In this document: positions 8,276 through 16,533 of the stretch, piece by piece | Numbering within the stretch: the first letter of the stretch is position 1 | How the letters are laid out: each line of letters starts with the position of its first letter | DNA from: Alphaproteobacteria bacterium | GTDB taxonomy: Bacteria > Pseudomonadota > Alphaproteobacteria > RF32 > CAG-239 | Direction of reading: 5' to 3' | DNA: 40,189 nucleotides | Assembly (NCBI GenBank): GCA_017475525.1 | Contig: JAFVFH010000020.1 | Coordinates: 1-40,189 of the forward strand | Made by a program: the position numbers and the translations under genes | Notes under the pieces: generated by a model | The model's database searches: none | What the model was told of the DNA's origin: nothing | The model's input: only the letters and a program-made list of their open reading frames with translations

Positions 8276-8701
8276 ATGGTCGATTCGATTGTACTGGCTC
8301 CGGACTATAAGCCGTCCCATGATGAAGAATACATGAATGATATGCAACTTGAATATTTTCGGCAAAAATTAGAAGCTTGGAAAAAATCGTTGGTTAACCA
8401 GTCGGAAGACACATTGGAAGATTTGCGCCAAGGCGGTTTGAACCAACCGGATGACATTGACAGGGCTGCTTTAGAAACGGATAAGTCGATTGATTTGCGC
8501 ACAAAAGATCGGGCTCGTAAATTGATTACAAAAATCAACGAAGCTTTAGAGCGTATTGCGGACGGAACTTACGGCTACTGCGAAGAAACAGGCGAGCCGA
8601 TAGGGATTGATCGTTTGGAAGCCCGCCCGACGGCTACCTTGTCGATTGAGGCGCAAGAACGCCACGAACGCATGGAAAAAACATACGACGACGAAGCTTA
8701 A
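8276..8701 (+). CDS. dksA: RNA polymerase-binding transcription factor DksA (alphaproteobacterial type)
   Basis: 141 residues. DksA binds the RNA polymerase secondary channel and works with ppGpp to reset transcription, notably of rRNA promoters. The coiled coil spans about residues 25-95. The globular domain contains YGYCEETGEPIG and RLEARPTATLSIEAQERHE. Only one cysteine of the four-cysteine zinc finger of E. coli DksA remains; this loss is common in alphaproteobacterial DksA, so it is not a defect. Strong RBS AAGGAGG. First gene of an operon with maf, rng and yacG. Confidence 0.93.
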   Translation: MVDSIVLAPDYKPSHDEEYMNDMQLEYFRQKLEAWKKSLVNQSEDTLEDLRQGGLNQPDDIDRAALETDKSIDLRTKDRARKLITKINEALERIADGTYGYCEETGEPIGIDRLEARPTATLSIEAQERHERMEKTYDDEA

Positions 8702-8702
8702 A

Positions 8703-9275
8703 ATGCAGAAAAAAAATTTTATATTAGCATCCTCATCACCTCAACGCAAACGCCTTTTAGAACAAATCGGGTACTCTCCGAAAGAGATTGTTTCGGCAGA
8801 TATTGATGAGTCTGAATTGGCACATGAACGCCCGTTGGTGTATGTTAAGCGTATGGCGCGTGAAAAAGCACTGGCTGTTGCCGCGCTCAAACCGGATGAA
8901 AATATACTTGCCTCAGATACCATTATTACCGTCGGCTTGCGTATTATTCATAAATCGCAAACGCCGGAAGAGCAAATCAAAGTTATGCGTCTTCTTTCCG
9001 GGCGCAATCATAAGGTGATAAGTGCTGTTTGCCTTGTCGATTCGCGTGGCAAAATTTCGGAACGCGTGGTGACAACGCGCATCTCAATGAAGCGGTTGTC
9101 TGAAGAAGAGATCAGAGATTATGTTGCAAGCAAGGAATGGGTCGGAGTTTGCGGCTATAAGATAGAAGGAATGCTTGCCGCCTATGTCAAAAACATGATC
9201 GGGTCTTTTACCGGTGTGGTAGGTTTGCCTTTGTATGAAACAAGAAATTTATTAAACGGAGCAGGGATAAAATGA
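8703..9275 (+). CDS. maf: Maf-like nucleoside triphosphate pyrophosphatase
   Basis: 190 residues, typical for Maf. It hydrolyses non-canonical or excess nucleoside triphosphates (dTTP/UTP or modified pyrimidines, depending on subfamily) to monophosphates. The N-terminal loop ILASSSPQRKRLLEQIG and the SDTII motif near residue 70 are the family's nucleotide-binding and catalytic elements. The C-terminal half has the conserved GYKIEG and GSFTGVVGLP segments. The ATG at 8703 follows the dksA stop by one base; a longer frame starting inside dksA is not used. Its TGA stop overlaps the rng start (ATGA). Confidence 0.92.
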   Translation: MQKKNFILASSSPQRKRLLEQIGYSPKEIVSADIDESELAHERPLVYVKRMAREKALAVAALKPDENILASDTIITVGLRIIHKSQTPEEQIKVMRLLSGRNHKVISAVCLVDSRGKISERVVTTRISMKRLSEEEIRDYVASKEWVGVCGYKIEGMLAAYVKNMIGSFTGVVGLPLYETRNLLNGAGIK

Positions 9276-10435
9276 ACGCAGATACAATTGTCTATGAAAA
9301 AAAGAACAACATTGTTCGCATAGCCGTTTTGTCGGAAGGTCAAATGGTTGAGTTTGACACTTTTAATGAAAACACCGCAATTGAGGGCAACATCTATTTA
9401 GGGCGTATTACGCATAAACTTGAAACAGCGTTGGGGAAAATAGCTTTTAAGGTAAATATCGGTGATTCTTCCGAAGCGTTTTTAAACGCCTACGAACCGG
9501 ACTTAAAAGAAGTGAATATGTCTGAAGGGCAAAGCGTTGTGGTTCAAGTTTCCCAAGAAAAACATGCCGAAAAGGGTGCCAAAGTTGTGCGCAATATTCA
9601 AATTGTGGGCACAACGGTTGTTTATCGTCCGTTTAAAATGGGGGTTGATGTTTCTTCTAAAATCACGGATAAGGAAAAATTAAAGGCATATCGAACAACT
9701 GTTTGGAACAATATGCAAGGTCAGGAAGGATGGGCTGTTCGAACATCTGCGGTCGATTTTGATATTGAAACGGTGATAGCGGAAATGACAAAGTTACGCG
9801 GTATTTATGAAAATATCAGAATCAAAGCGCGCTCGGCAACAGCTCCGGCTTTACTCTATACAAGAGAAAATCCGCTTTATGAATATATCCGTCGCTATAA
9901 AGATGATTTGAAAAAAATTGTTGTTAATAACCATCATCTTGAAACGGAGATTCAAAATTTTATTGATTTGCCTGTTTGCTTTGAAGCAAACCCGATTGAA
10001 ACATACGGCTTAGAAGATCAACTGATTGATGCCCTTTGTAAAACAATATCCTTAAAATCGGGAGGGAGAGTGACTGTTGAACAAACAACAGCTTGCGTCA
10101 CATTTGATGTTGACAGCGGTTCAATCAAGGAAGGTGACAACATTTATGAACTTAATAATGAAGCTGCTCATGAAATAGCTCGCCAAATCAGGTTAAAAAA
10201 CCTTTCGGGTAAAATCATCATTGATTTTGCCGGGTCAAAAGACTATCACTTTATGAAACCGGTGATGGAAATTTTGGAGATGGATTTAGCAGATGATCCG
10301 TGCCGTGGTCGTGTTTTGGGGTTAAGCAAGGCCGGAAATGTTGAAATATTGCGCCAACGCCGTCGTCCGTCTTTGATTGATATGTTCACGGAAGAATGCC
10401 CCACATGCCAAGGAACGGGAAGGGTGGAAAAATAA
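9272..10435 (+). CDS. rng: Ribonuclease E/G family protein
   Basis: 387 residues, shorter than E. coli RNase G (489) and far shorter than RNase E. It cleaves single-stranded AU-rich RNA and takes part in rRNA maturation and mRNA decay. An S1-type region lies at about 35-110 (GNIYLGRITHKLE, then GDSSEAFLN). The catalytic DNase I-like domain carries Mg2+ ligands D279 in TFDVDSG and D318 in IIIDFAG. A CPTCQGTG zinc-link motif is at 376-383. There is no RNase E-like C-terminal scaffold, so RNase G-like is the better label; a second RNase E elsewhere in the genome is likely. Overlaps maf by ATGA and yacG by TAATG. Confidence 0.9.
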   Translation: MNADTIVYEKKNNIVRIAVLSEGQMVEFDTFNENTAIEGNIYLGRITHKLETALGKIAFKVNIGDSSEAFLNAYEPDLKEVNMSEGQSVVVQVSQEKHAEKGAKVVRNIQIVGTTVVYRPFKMGVDVSSKITDKEKLKAYRTTVWNNMQGQEGWAVRTSAVDFDIETVIAEMTKLRGIYENIRIKARSATAPALLYTRENPLYEYIRRYKDDLKKIVVNNHHLETEIQNFIDLPVCFEANPIETYGLEDQLIDALCKTISLKSGGRVTVEQTTACVTFDVDSGSIKEGDNIYELNNEAAHEIARQIRLKNLSGKIIIDFAGSKDYHFMKPVMEILEMDLADDPCRGRVLGLSKAGNVEILRQRRRPSLIDMFTEECPTCQGTGRVEK

Positions 10436-10656
10436 TGAAAAAACATAAATGTCCTATTTGTGGCATGGAAACGGATGATGAGAAATATCGTCCGTTTTGT
10501 TCGAAGCATTGTGCCGATGTTGATTTAGGGCGTTGGTTTAACGGCTCCTATGCGGTGCCGGCAGAAAATTTGGATGAAGCGGATTATGCCGAACTTGAAA
10601 AAGAGTTGACAGAAGGGCAAAAAGCGGATTCTTCGGATGATTTGTCGCATTATTAA
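10435..10656 (+). CDS. yacG: DNA gyrase inhibitor / zinc-binding protein YacG
   Basis: 73 residues. The four zinc ligands are C6, C9, C22 and C26 (CPICG, then CSKHC), followed by the conserved DLGRWFNGSYAVPA. YacG proteins bind GyrB and inhibit gyrase in E. coli; the acidic C-terminal tail fits this family. The start is the ATG overlapping the rng stop; the longer upstream frame lies inside rng. Last gene of the dksA operon. Confidence 0.92.
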   Translation: MKKHKCPICGMETDDEKYRPFCSKHCADVDLGRWFNGSYAVPAENLDEADYAELEKELTEGQKADSSDDLSHY

Positions 10657-10686
10657 ACAAATTTTAAGCTTATAATATGTATAGTT

Positions 10687-10723
10687 CCTTAAAAGCTTTT
10701 TTAATGTTTTTAAGGATTTTTTT
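10687..10723 (+). terminator. Possible intrinsic terminator between yacG and the autotransporter gene
   Basis: CCTTAAAA at 10687-10694 pairs with TTTTAAGG at 10708-10715, followed by ATTTTTTT. The stem is AT-rich with a 13-base loop. The 3' arm contains the AAGGA ribosome-binding site of the autotransporter gene, so the hairpin could also limit translation. Confidence 0.4.
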
Positions 10724-10726
10724 GTG

Positions 10727-13700
10727 ATGTTCAAATCCAAATGTGTTTATATATCTCTTGTTTTATATGGTATTTTTTGCGCACCATTCAATGCCTCTGC
10801 CACGACATGGATTTCAGCCGAAGGCTTTTATTCGATGTATCGCTTGGCGGCGACTGGAAATGTTGCGGCATTGAAGGCTTCTGACTTACCGATAGACGGG
10901 GTGAACAGAGATGAAGACACGGGACTTTGTTACGCTGCGCGCCGTCGCAATGCAATTGCTTGGAATGCTTATTTAGATGCGGGCGCCAATCCGAATCCTG
11001 AATGTGCGGGACGCGTACCGGGATATAGAGAGTTTGCCGAGCGCTCAAGAGTGATTACCACAACAACCATTTCATCAACGCCAATCCTATATGGTCTCGG
11101 TGCTGCTGCACTTATCGGCGGCGGAATCGCTTTGGCTGCAGGTGGAGGCGGCGGTGGAGGCGGCTCCGGAGGAGATGAGAAAGATTGCAGTGCTTATCCG
11201 TATGATTCTTGTCCGACAGGCTATCATGAAATTGATCATTGCACATCAGGCGGTGTCACAAAATATAAATGTGAAATAAACGATTGTAGTGACTATCCGT
11301 ATACGGGATGCGGCACAGGCTATCACGAAGTTGATCATTGTCAAGAGGGAGATGTCACAAAATATAAATGTGAACCGGATGCCTGCACGGACTATCCTTA
11401 TACAACCTGCCCTGAAAACACACATATTACGGGCACGTGTATGTCAGGTGACACGCCGAAATATAAATGTGAGCCTTATAATAACTATAACAACCACGAT
11501 GTGGGCGGCGTTTCAAGCGGCAACACAATGACCTTAACGAAAACAAATACAGACAATGAAAATGTTATCGTTTTAGAATATATCACAGACGGCGATAAAG
11601 TCGGTGTTCGTACAACACTTTATAACGGTTACTATAAAACAGATGATGATAATCCGGCAAATGTTGATAAAACATGGACTATCAATGTCACGACTACCGG
11701 CAGCGGTGAAACAACAGGGATGTCTAACAGCGCCGGAAATGAAACGATTCATCTTTATGTGGACGGAACGGATGTGGCATTAAATGCAACATATTCGGCC
11801 GCAACAAATATCACGGCGAGCGGTGAGGGCGGAAATGTCTATGGCATATATTCGAAAGGCAATGTCACAACACTTGGCGCTGTCAATGATACAAATGCTA
11901 CATTCAGCAGCGACATCACAATCAATTCCTCCGGATTGAATAAAACAATCTATGGTATTTATAGTTTGGCAAATGCGTCAAATAATTTGCTTAGTAGCGC
12001 TGCTTCGAGTTCAAGCGCCATCACCATCAATCAAACGCATACAAACTCGACCTCGCGGATATACGGCATTAACTCTGCCACCGGCGCTTCAAACGAGGGA
12101 ACAATCACAATCAATAACGATGGCTTCGGTGCGGTTTACGGCATCAAAAATAGCAGTGGCAGCGTTATAAATTCAGGCACCATCGAAGCCAACAACACCA
12201 ATGCAGGCGCTTTGGGCTACGGCATTGAAAACACCGAAGGCAGTGTCACCAATTCAGGCACAATTACCGCTTCAACAATCGGTATTTCGAGTCCGACTGT
12301 TGTCAATAGCGGAAAAATTGAAATTGAAAATATTGCAACATCTGCTCAGCCGCAACTGTATGGTATATATGGCTCGAATGTCATAAATACCGGCAAGAAA
12401 AACGCCGAATATCCTGAACAAAATAAAGGTATTTACGTCACACTTGCTTATAGCGAGACTCCCACCACCACCTCAGATCGCTTTGTCGCGGGTATATACG
12501 GCTCGAGCGCAACATCAAACACCATCACCAACCAAGGTGAGATAAGCGTCGGGATTGAAGACGATCAAGATGGCGATGCGAAAGCGTATGGCATCTATAA
12601 TCAAGGCGATTCTTCTGTTGTTTTGAATGATACGGATGGCATCATTGAAGTTAGCAGTATCACTGCCGTAGGCCCCGGAAGAAGCAGAATTTTGTATGGT
12701 ATTTATTCAACAGGTGGCACGGTCACCAATAAAGGTTTGATTGATCTTGCCGCAACATCAGGCCCCGGAGAGGACACCGCAACCATGTATGGCATATATA
12801 CCACCTCGGGAACGGTTGTCAATGAGGGGACAATCACAATTCAATATGACCATACTTGCATCGGTGAAGCATGCAAAGATGCTTCAACAGGTATGGATAA
12901 TGCGGCATATATTTATACCGAAGCCGGCGCCACAGTGAACAACTCGGGGCTGATGACGTCAGCAAGCCCGCTTTCCATGAACGGTCATGTTTTACTTTCT
13001 CAAGGCGGCAGCTTTGAGGCTCCCTTGATTTCAGGAAATTTGGGTGTTGCATCAGATGTTGTATCACAAGGCTTTGAAAATACTTATACATTAAGAGATG
13101 CGATTATTTCAAATGATGTGAGCGATTTGAACATCAACTCTCAATCAGCTCTTTTTGAAGCCAATTTACAGGGACGAGATGTTGTTTTAGACAAGAAAGA
13201 CTTTGCACAGGTTTTAGACAACCCCGCGTTTGCAAACTTTTTGGAGCAAAACTATCAGCTCAAAAACAACGAACAACTCTTCAGTGCTTTGAAAGAACAG
13301 GTAAATCAGGCAAGCTTGAATGCTTCGGTCAAAGACTTGATGGGCGAGAGTTTAACACGTTTTGCATTTGAAGATATGACCATGCTCAAAGAGCTGAGCT
13401 TGGATATGAACGAAAAGATGTTTGCAAACAACAAAGCTGAGTTTACATTAACGGGCACCACACAACCCATCAACTTTGAGAAAAATCTCGGCTCACGTTC
13501 AAAATGGGCATTGAGTGGGAAAAAGGTTGGTAATGTGAGCTATGCGATTGGCGTGGCATTTACGAATATCAAGAGTCAAGATGGTAGTAAAGACAATAAT
13601 CGCAAAGATGAAATGTTCCAGATGATGATGCCTGTCGGCTATCAAACGCACGGTTTCGAACTGATTTCAACACCGAGGTTAGGCTATGCTTACGGGCATT

Positions 13701-14215
13701 ATACGCGTGATGGCTATGCAAGCAGAGATTATGACGGAAAAGTTGAAAAGCAAATTTTCGGTGTGACAAATGCGTTGAGATATCCCTTAAATCTGAAAGG
13801 TTGGAAACTCTCACCAACAGCGGAGTTTAATGCCATCGGCTATTATATCAAAGGTCATGAAGAAGAAAAAGCATTTGCCCTTGACATAAAAAAACAAAAT
13901 ATTTGGTCTGTTGAAGGCGGTGTAGGCTTCAATTTAGGCAAAGAGTTTGACTTAGGCAAAGGAAAGAATTTCAAATTTGACAGCACAGTCATGTTCTATC
14001 ATGAATTTGCTGACCCGTATGAATTGAAGCTTTCAATGCACGATATGGATGGCACATTCAAAATCCGTGATGAAAAAAGGCGTGATGAACGCATCATGCT
14101 CAAAAACGGATTTGAATATCATTTTGAGCCGTTTTCAATTTATGGCGACATCTTTTCGTATATTGACAGCGAATATAAGACGAAAGCAGACATCGGGCTG
14201 AAATATCGTTTTTAA
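10727..14215 (+). CDS. Type V autotransporter with ankyrin-like N-terminus, Cys-rich repeats and beta-helical passenger
   Basis: About 1162 residues. Order: signal peptide (about 1-25, before TTWISAEG); an ankyrin-like stretch (about 35-90: AATGNVAALK, AYLDAGANPNPEC); a hydrophobic Gly/Ala segment with a run of eight glycines (about 120-150); three 33-residue cysteine-rich repeats (about 153-250); a Ser/Thr/Asn/Gly-rich passenger with many YGIY and NSGTI-type turns suggesting a right-handed beta-helix (about 260-800); and a C-terminal autotransporter barrel ending in IGLKYRF. It should be exported by Sec, inserted by BAM and display its passenger on the cell surface, probably for adhesion (inference). 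The start is ATG 10727 or the GTG three bases earlier, both behind AAGGA. deoC follows after 9 bases, so they may share a transcript. Confidence 0.88.
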   Translation: MFKSKCVYISLVLYGIFCAPFNASATTWISAEGFYSMYRLAATGNVAALKASDLPIDGVNRDEDTGLCYAARRRNAIAWNAYLDAGANPNPECAGRVPGYREFAERSRVITTTTISSTPILYGLGAAALIGGGIALAAGGGGGGGGSGGDEKDCSAYPYDSCPTGYHEIDHCTSGGVTKYKCEINDCSDYPYTGCGTGYHEVDHCQEGDVTKYKCEPDACTDYPYTTCPENTHITGTCMSGDTPKYKCEPYNNYNNHDVGGVSSGNTMTLTKTNTDNENVIVLEYITDGDKVGVRTTLYNGYYKTDDDNPANVDKTWTINVTTTGSGETTGMSNSAGNETIHLYVDGTDVALNATYSAATNITASGEGGNVYGIYSKGNVTTLGAVNDTNATFSSDITINSSGLNKTIYGIYSLANASNNLLSSAASSSSAITINQTHTNSTSRIYGINSATGASNEGTITINNDGFGAVYGIKNSSGSVINSGTIEANNTNAGALGYGIENTEGSVTNSGTITASTIGISSPTVVNSGKIEIENIATSAQPQLYGIYGSNVINTGKKNAEYPEQNKGIYVTLAYSETPTTTSDRFVAGIYGSSATSNTITNQGEISVGIEDDQDGDAKAYGIYNQGDSSVVLNDTDGIIEVSSITAVGPGRSRILYGIYSTGGTVTNKGLIDLAATSGPGEDTATMYGIYTTSGTVVNEGTITIQYDHTCIGEACKDASTGMDNAAYIYTEAGATVNNSGLMTSASPLSMNGHVLLSQGGSFEAPLISGNLGVASDVVSQGFENTYTLRDAIISNDVSDLNINSQSALFEANLQGRDVVLDKKDFAQVLDNPAFANFLEQNYQLKNNEQLFSALKEQVNQASLNASVKDLMGESLTRFAFEDMTMLKELSLDMNEKMFANNKAEFTLTGTTQPINFEKNLGSRSKWALSGKKVGNVSYAIGVAFTNIKSQDGSKDNNRKDEMFQMMMPVGYQTHGFELISTPRLGYAYGHYTRDGYASRDYDGKVEKQIFGVTNALRYPLNLKGWKLSPTAEFNAIGYYIKGHEEEKAFALDIKKQNIWSVEGGVGFNLGKEFDLGKGKNFKFDSTVMFYHEFADPYELKLSMHDMDGTFKIRDEKRRDERIMLKNGFEYHFEPFSIYGDIFSYIDSEYKTKADIGLKYRF
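11183..11476 (+). repeat. Three tandem 99-bp units coding a Cys-rich 33-residue repeat
   Basis: Units begin at 11183, 11282 and 11381. Each encodes a pattern of C, YPY, C, then (in the first two units) GYHE and DHC, ending in KYKCE. The first two are nearly identical; the third is more diverged in the middle. Four cysteines per unit suggest disulfide-stapled knots at the base of the passenger domain. Confidence 0.85.
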
Positions 14216-14224
14216 GGAGGGAAA

Positions 14225-14878
14225 ATGCCAAATTTATCCGCACATATTGAACATACGCTTTTAAAACAAGATGCAAAAAAAGAAGATTTCATCAAGCTTT
14301 TTGATGAGGCAAAAACACATCATTTTTTAGGCGTGTGTGTTAATCCGGCTTATGTTAAAACAGCAAAAGAATATTTGAAAGGAACAGAGGTCAAAATCGT
14401 TACGGTCGTCGGGTTTCCATTAGGGGCAAATTTGCCGGTCGTGAAAGCTTTTGAGGCAAAAAAAGCAATTGAAGACGGCGCCGATGAAATTGATATGGTC
14501 ATTAACGTGACAAACATCAAAAACAAAGATTGGGACGCGGTTTTGGAAGACATTGAAACAGTCAAAGAAGCCTGCGAAAACACGCCGTTAAAAGTGATTT
14601 TAGAAACGGATTTATTAACGCGTGATGAAATTGAAAAGGCTTCAATTTTATGCATTGAGGGCAAAGCAGATTTTGTAAAAACTTCAACAGGCTTTGTTAA
14701 AGGCGGCGTTGGAGCTAAAGCTGAAGATGTAGCTTTAATGGCTAAAATTGTCAAACCGTATGGCTTAAAAGTCAAAGCCTCCGGCGGTATCCGTGACAAA
14801 CAAAAAGCGCTTGAGATGATAAACGCCGGCGCAGACCGTCTCGGCACGAGCGCCGGTGTGCAAATTGTTGAAGAATAA
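14225..14878 (+). CDS. deoC: Deoxyribose-phosphate aldolase
   Basis: 217 residues, a TIM-barrel class I aldolase. It cleaves 2-deoxyribose-5-phosphate to acetaldehyde and glyceraldehyde-3-phosphate, feeding deoxynucleosides into glycolysis. The Schiff-base lysine is K152 in VKTSTGF, the proton-relay lysine is K184 in VKASGGIR, and the catalytic aspartate is D90 in EIDMVIN. The C-terminal GADRLGTSAGV phosphate-binding loop is intact. RBS AAGGAGG follows the autotransporter stop directly. Convergent with the broken LRR gene; only 3 bases separate their stops. Confidence 0.96.
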   Translation: MPNLSAHIEHTLLKQDAKKEDFIKLFDEAKTHHFLGVCVNPAYVKTAKEYLKGTEVKIVTVVGFPLGANLPVVKAFEAKKAIEDGADEIDMVINVTNIKNKDWDAVLEDIETVKEACENTPLKVILETDLLTRDEIEKASILCIEGKADFVKTSTGFVKGGVGAKAEDVALMAKIVKPYGLKVKASGGIRDKQKALEMINAGADRLGTSAGVQIVEE

Positions 14879-14881
14879 AGT

Positions 14882-15781
14882 TTACTTATATCTGAGCTTA
14901 AATGTATTTCCTTGAGGTTTTGAAACAGCGGTTGCCTCTTCAATGGTGAAAATGCGCTTTCCTTTATAGCTCTTTAATTTGCCGTCACGATAGATTGCGG
15001 CCGCACCATCCGAACCGTATCGATACGTATCAACAGTCCCGTCTGCATTGTTGATGTTTAAGGTTGCCTTTTCTTTAATGGGGTAATATACGCCGTTTTC
15101 CCAAAACGTGGCCTGATTGAAATATTCTTCGCACTTTGCCCTGACGGCATCCGAACAATAAATATTATCCACATCACTTAAAGCATGAAGATGCAGACCA
15201 TGAAAATACCTATCATCATAATTATTATCGTCTGCAAAAACGGCATCATTTAAAACAATACTGTTTATACCGGATAGATTAAAAGTATTTGAAGCCAAAA
15301 CTTTGACACCTTGCGGAATGTCAAATTCGGTCAATAACGGATTGGCATTAAATGCGCCGGAACCGATAGATTCTAATTTTGAACCCTCTTCAAAAGTAAC
15401 ATTTGTTAAAGTTTTGATATTTTGCACAGCACCCATACCGATACTCTCAACCGAGGCGGGTATCGTGATATTTTCTATTTTTGTGCCCCAGAAAGCATAT
15501 TCTCCGATTGATTTCAACTCATTTGATATTTCAACGCTTTCAATATCATTGCCCTACGGACGCACAGGATAAGACGGGTCAGAGTATTGACTTCCCCAAA
15601 AATCTGCCATATATCCGTCACCTTCAATCGTGAGTTTTGTGCCGTCAAGACGTGCCGTGCAATTATCTGCAGCCGTTTTGCCGCAGTCCCAGCAGTTGTT
15701 GTCTAAATCATCACCGCAGGTATTGGCCGCATTTGCAGTAATTGCTGTGAATAGCCCTAAAATCAAAGCACATTTTTTCAT
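14882..15781 (-). pseudogene. BspA/LRR-like secreted protein with conserved C-terminal tag, interrupted by one in-frame TAG
   Basis: Read through, the frame from ATG 15781 gives 299 residues. Signal peptide at about 1-18 (cut after TANA), a cysteine-rich start, a BspA-type leucine-rich region (IGEYAFWGTKIENITIP, IGSGAFNANPLLTEFDIP), a C-terminal region with two cysteines, and the shared tag ending GNTFKLRYK. After residue 75 (PVRP) a TAG stops translation; the same frame then continues without any shift as GNDIESVEISNELKSIGEYAF, exactly the sequence expected in the LRR repeat. One base change therefore separates it from an intact gene. A 75-residue secreted stub is the certain product; the downstream half could restart from TTG at 15517 but has no good ribosome-binding site. 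Preceded by the structured leader RNA. Confidence 0.8.
15554..15556 (-). other. In-frame premature TAG codon
   Basis: TAG lies at codon 76 of the frame that runs from 15781 to 14882, with no change of frame on either side. TAG is used as the normal final stop of several genes here (trkH, the rodZ-like gene, hisS, the 706-residue VirB6-half gene), so it is not a reassigned sense codon. Confidence 0.9.
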
Positions 15782-15813
15782 ATTTTTTCTCCTTAAAATT
15801 GTTATACCAAACT

Positions 15814-15846
15814 AAAAAAATCCATCTTGAAAAATCTCAAAATGGA
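15814..15846 (-). terminator. Intrinsic terminator at the end of leader RNA copy A
   Basis: On the minus strand TCCATTTTGA pairs with TCAAGATGGA (plus-strand stem span 15821-15846), followed by seven T (15820-15814). It lies between the leader helices and the ribosome-binding site of the LRR gene. Confidence 0.8.
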
Positions 15847-15977
15847 GGAGTTACAAGAACTGTTGAAGCACAGTTTGTCTTATTCGAGCAAAAATTGCCT
15901 TATATCAACAACTCCTCTTTAAAAAGGAGCACAGCTTCAATAGATGTCTTGTAAACACCATAACCGTTTCGGCTACA
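15814..15977 (-). ncRNA. Structured leader RNA, copy A (candidate attenuator/riboswitch)
   Basis: On the minus strand, from 15977 towards 15814, the region aligns with 22127-22288 on the plus strand. Helices in order: P1 at 15977-15959 with an AAA loop; P2 (TGTT, then GACA); P3 ending in GAGGAGTT at 15917-15910; a small P4 (GCAA/TTGC) flanked by GATATAAG and TCGAATAAG; P5 (ACTGT/ACAGT); then AACTCCTC at 15852-15845; then a terminator. Several helices differ from copy B by compensatory changes: closing pair of P1 G-C against A-U, and P4 GCAA/TTGC against CGTA/TACG. The gene start is about 33 bases beyond the terminator. No known riboswitch class recognised. Confidence 0.75.
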
Positions 15978-15983
15978 TTTTTT

Positions 15984-16012
15984 ATTATGCCATGATATAA
16001 AATAAAAAGCAA
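15984..16012 (-). promoter_or_regulatory. Predicted promoter of leader RNA copy A
   Basis: On the minus strand CATAAT (15989-15984) is the -10 element and TTGCTT (16012-16007) a weak -35 element, with a 17-base spacer. The block ATG-N-CATAAT is conserved in copy B and transcription would begin right at helix P1. Confidence 0.5.
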
Positions 16013-16021
16013 TCAAATTTT

Positions 16022-16050
16022 ACAAAAAAGGTCGGAAAATATCCGACCTT
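16022..16050 (-). terminator. Intrinsic terminator of the cupin gene
   Basis: AAGGTCGGA and TCCGACCTT form a nine-pair stem with a five-base loop. On the minus strand it is followed by T6, about 23 bases after the cupin stop codon. Confidence 0.85.
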
Positions 16051-16072
16051 AAAACATCAAAAGTTCGTTTTT

Positions 16073-16435
16073 CTAAACTCTGCCATAAATATCTTCAAAA
16101 CGCACAATATCATTTTCATCTAAATTGTCGCCAGTCTGAATCTCAATAAATTCCATCGGGGTGTCAGACTTGTTTTCAATACGATGTTTTGTCTCTTTTG
16201 GAATATAGATGGCATCATCTGCCTTGACCGCAATAATTTTTTCATTCAAGGTTACAAACGCCTCGCCTTTGACAATGATCCAATGTTCGCTTCGGTGGTG
16301 ATGAAGTTGGAGTGAGAGCATACTTTTCGGGTTGACCTTAATGCGTTTCACGCAAAAATCATCAGCACCGTCCAAAACTTCCCATGTTCCCCACGGACGT
16401 GTATCATGATCGCCTTTTCGATATAAATTTGCCAT
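16073..16435 (-). CDS. Cupin-type mannose-6-phosphate isomerase-like protein
   Basis: 120 residues. It matches the C-terminal cupin domain of type II phosphomannose isomerase/GDP-mannose pyrophosphorylase as a stand-alone protein. The metal-binding motif is LQLHHHRSEHW near residue 43, with the second cupin motif ending in YIPKETKHRIEN near 77-88. The start PWGTWEVLDG is characteristic of this group. It would interconvert mannose-6-phosphate and fructose-6-phosphate for GDP-sugar and surface polysaccharide synthesis (family inference; substrate not proven). GAGG lies 7 bases before the ATG. Divergent from ptsP; its own terminator follows. Confidence 0.82.
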   Translation of the reverse strand: MANLYRKGDHDTRPWGTWEVLDGADDFCVKRIKVNPKSMLSLQLHHHRSEHWIIVKGEAFVTLNEKIIAVKADDAIYIPKETKHRIENKSDTPMEFIEIQTGDNLDENDIVRFEDIYGRV

Positions 16436-16533
16436 TTTTTTACCTCATAAGTCATAAAAGTTCTTGATGAAAAATAATATAAATTATATAACATAAAACA
16501 CAAGGTAATTTTTTGTTTTTTGCAAGAGGTTTT

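Noticed and set aside
8607-8702. Upstream extension of the maf frame into dksA
   Set aside because: The Maf family begins at the ATG at 8703; the extension adds residues unlike the family and only reads dksA out of frame.
11830-12950. Repeated YGIY/NSGTI coding units as a possible CRISPR or DNA repeat array
   Set aside because: The units are protein-level beta-helix turns with varied DNA and spacing inside one open frame, not identical direct repeats with spacers.
14350-14943. Long antisense frame (197 residues) opposite deoC
   Set aside because: It runs antisense through the whole deoC coding region, has no ribosome-binding site and no recognisable protein features; deoC is certain.
15554-15556. 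TAG read as a sense codon (recoding)
   Set aside because: Other genes in the window end in TAG and RF1 is present, so genome-wide reassignment is not supported; site-specific read-through remains possible.
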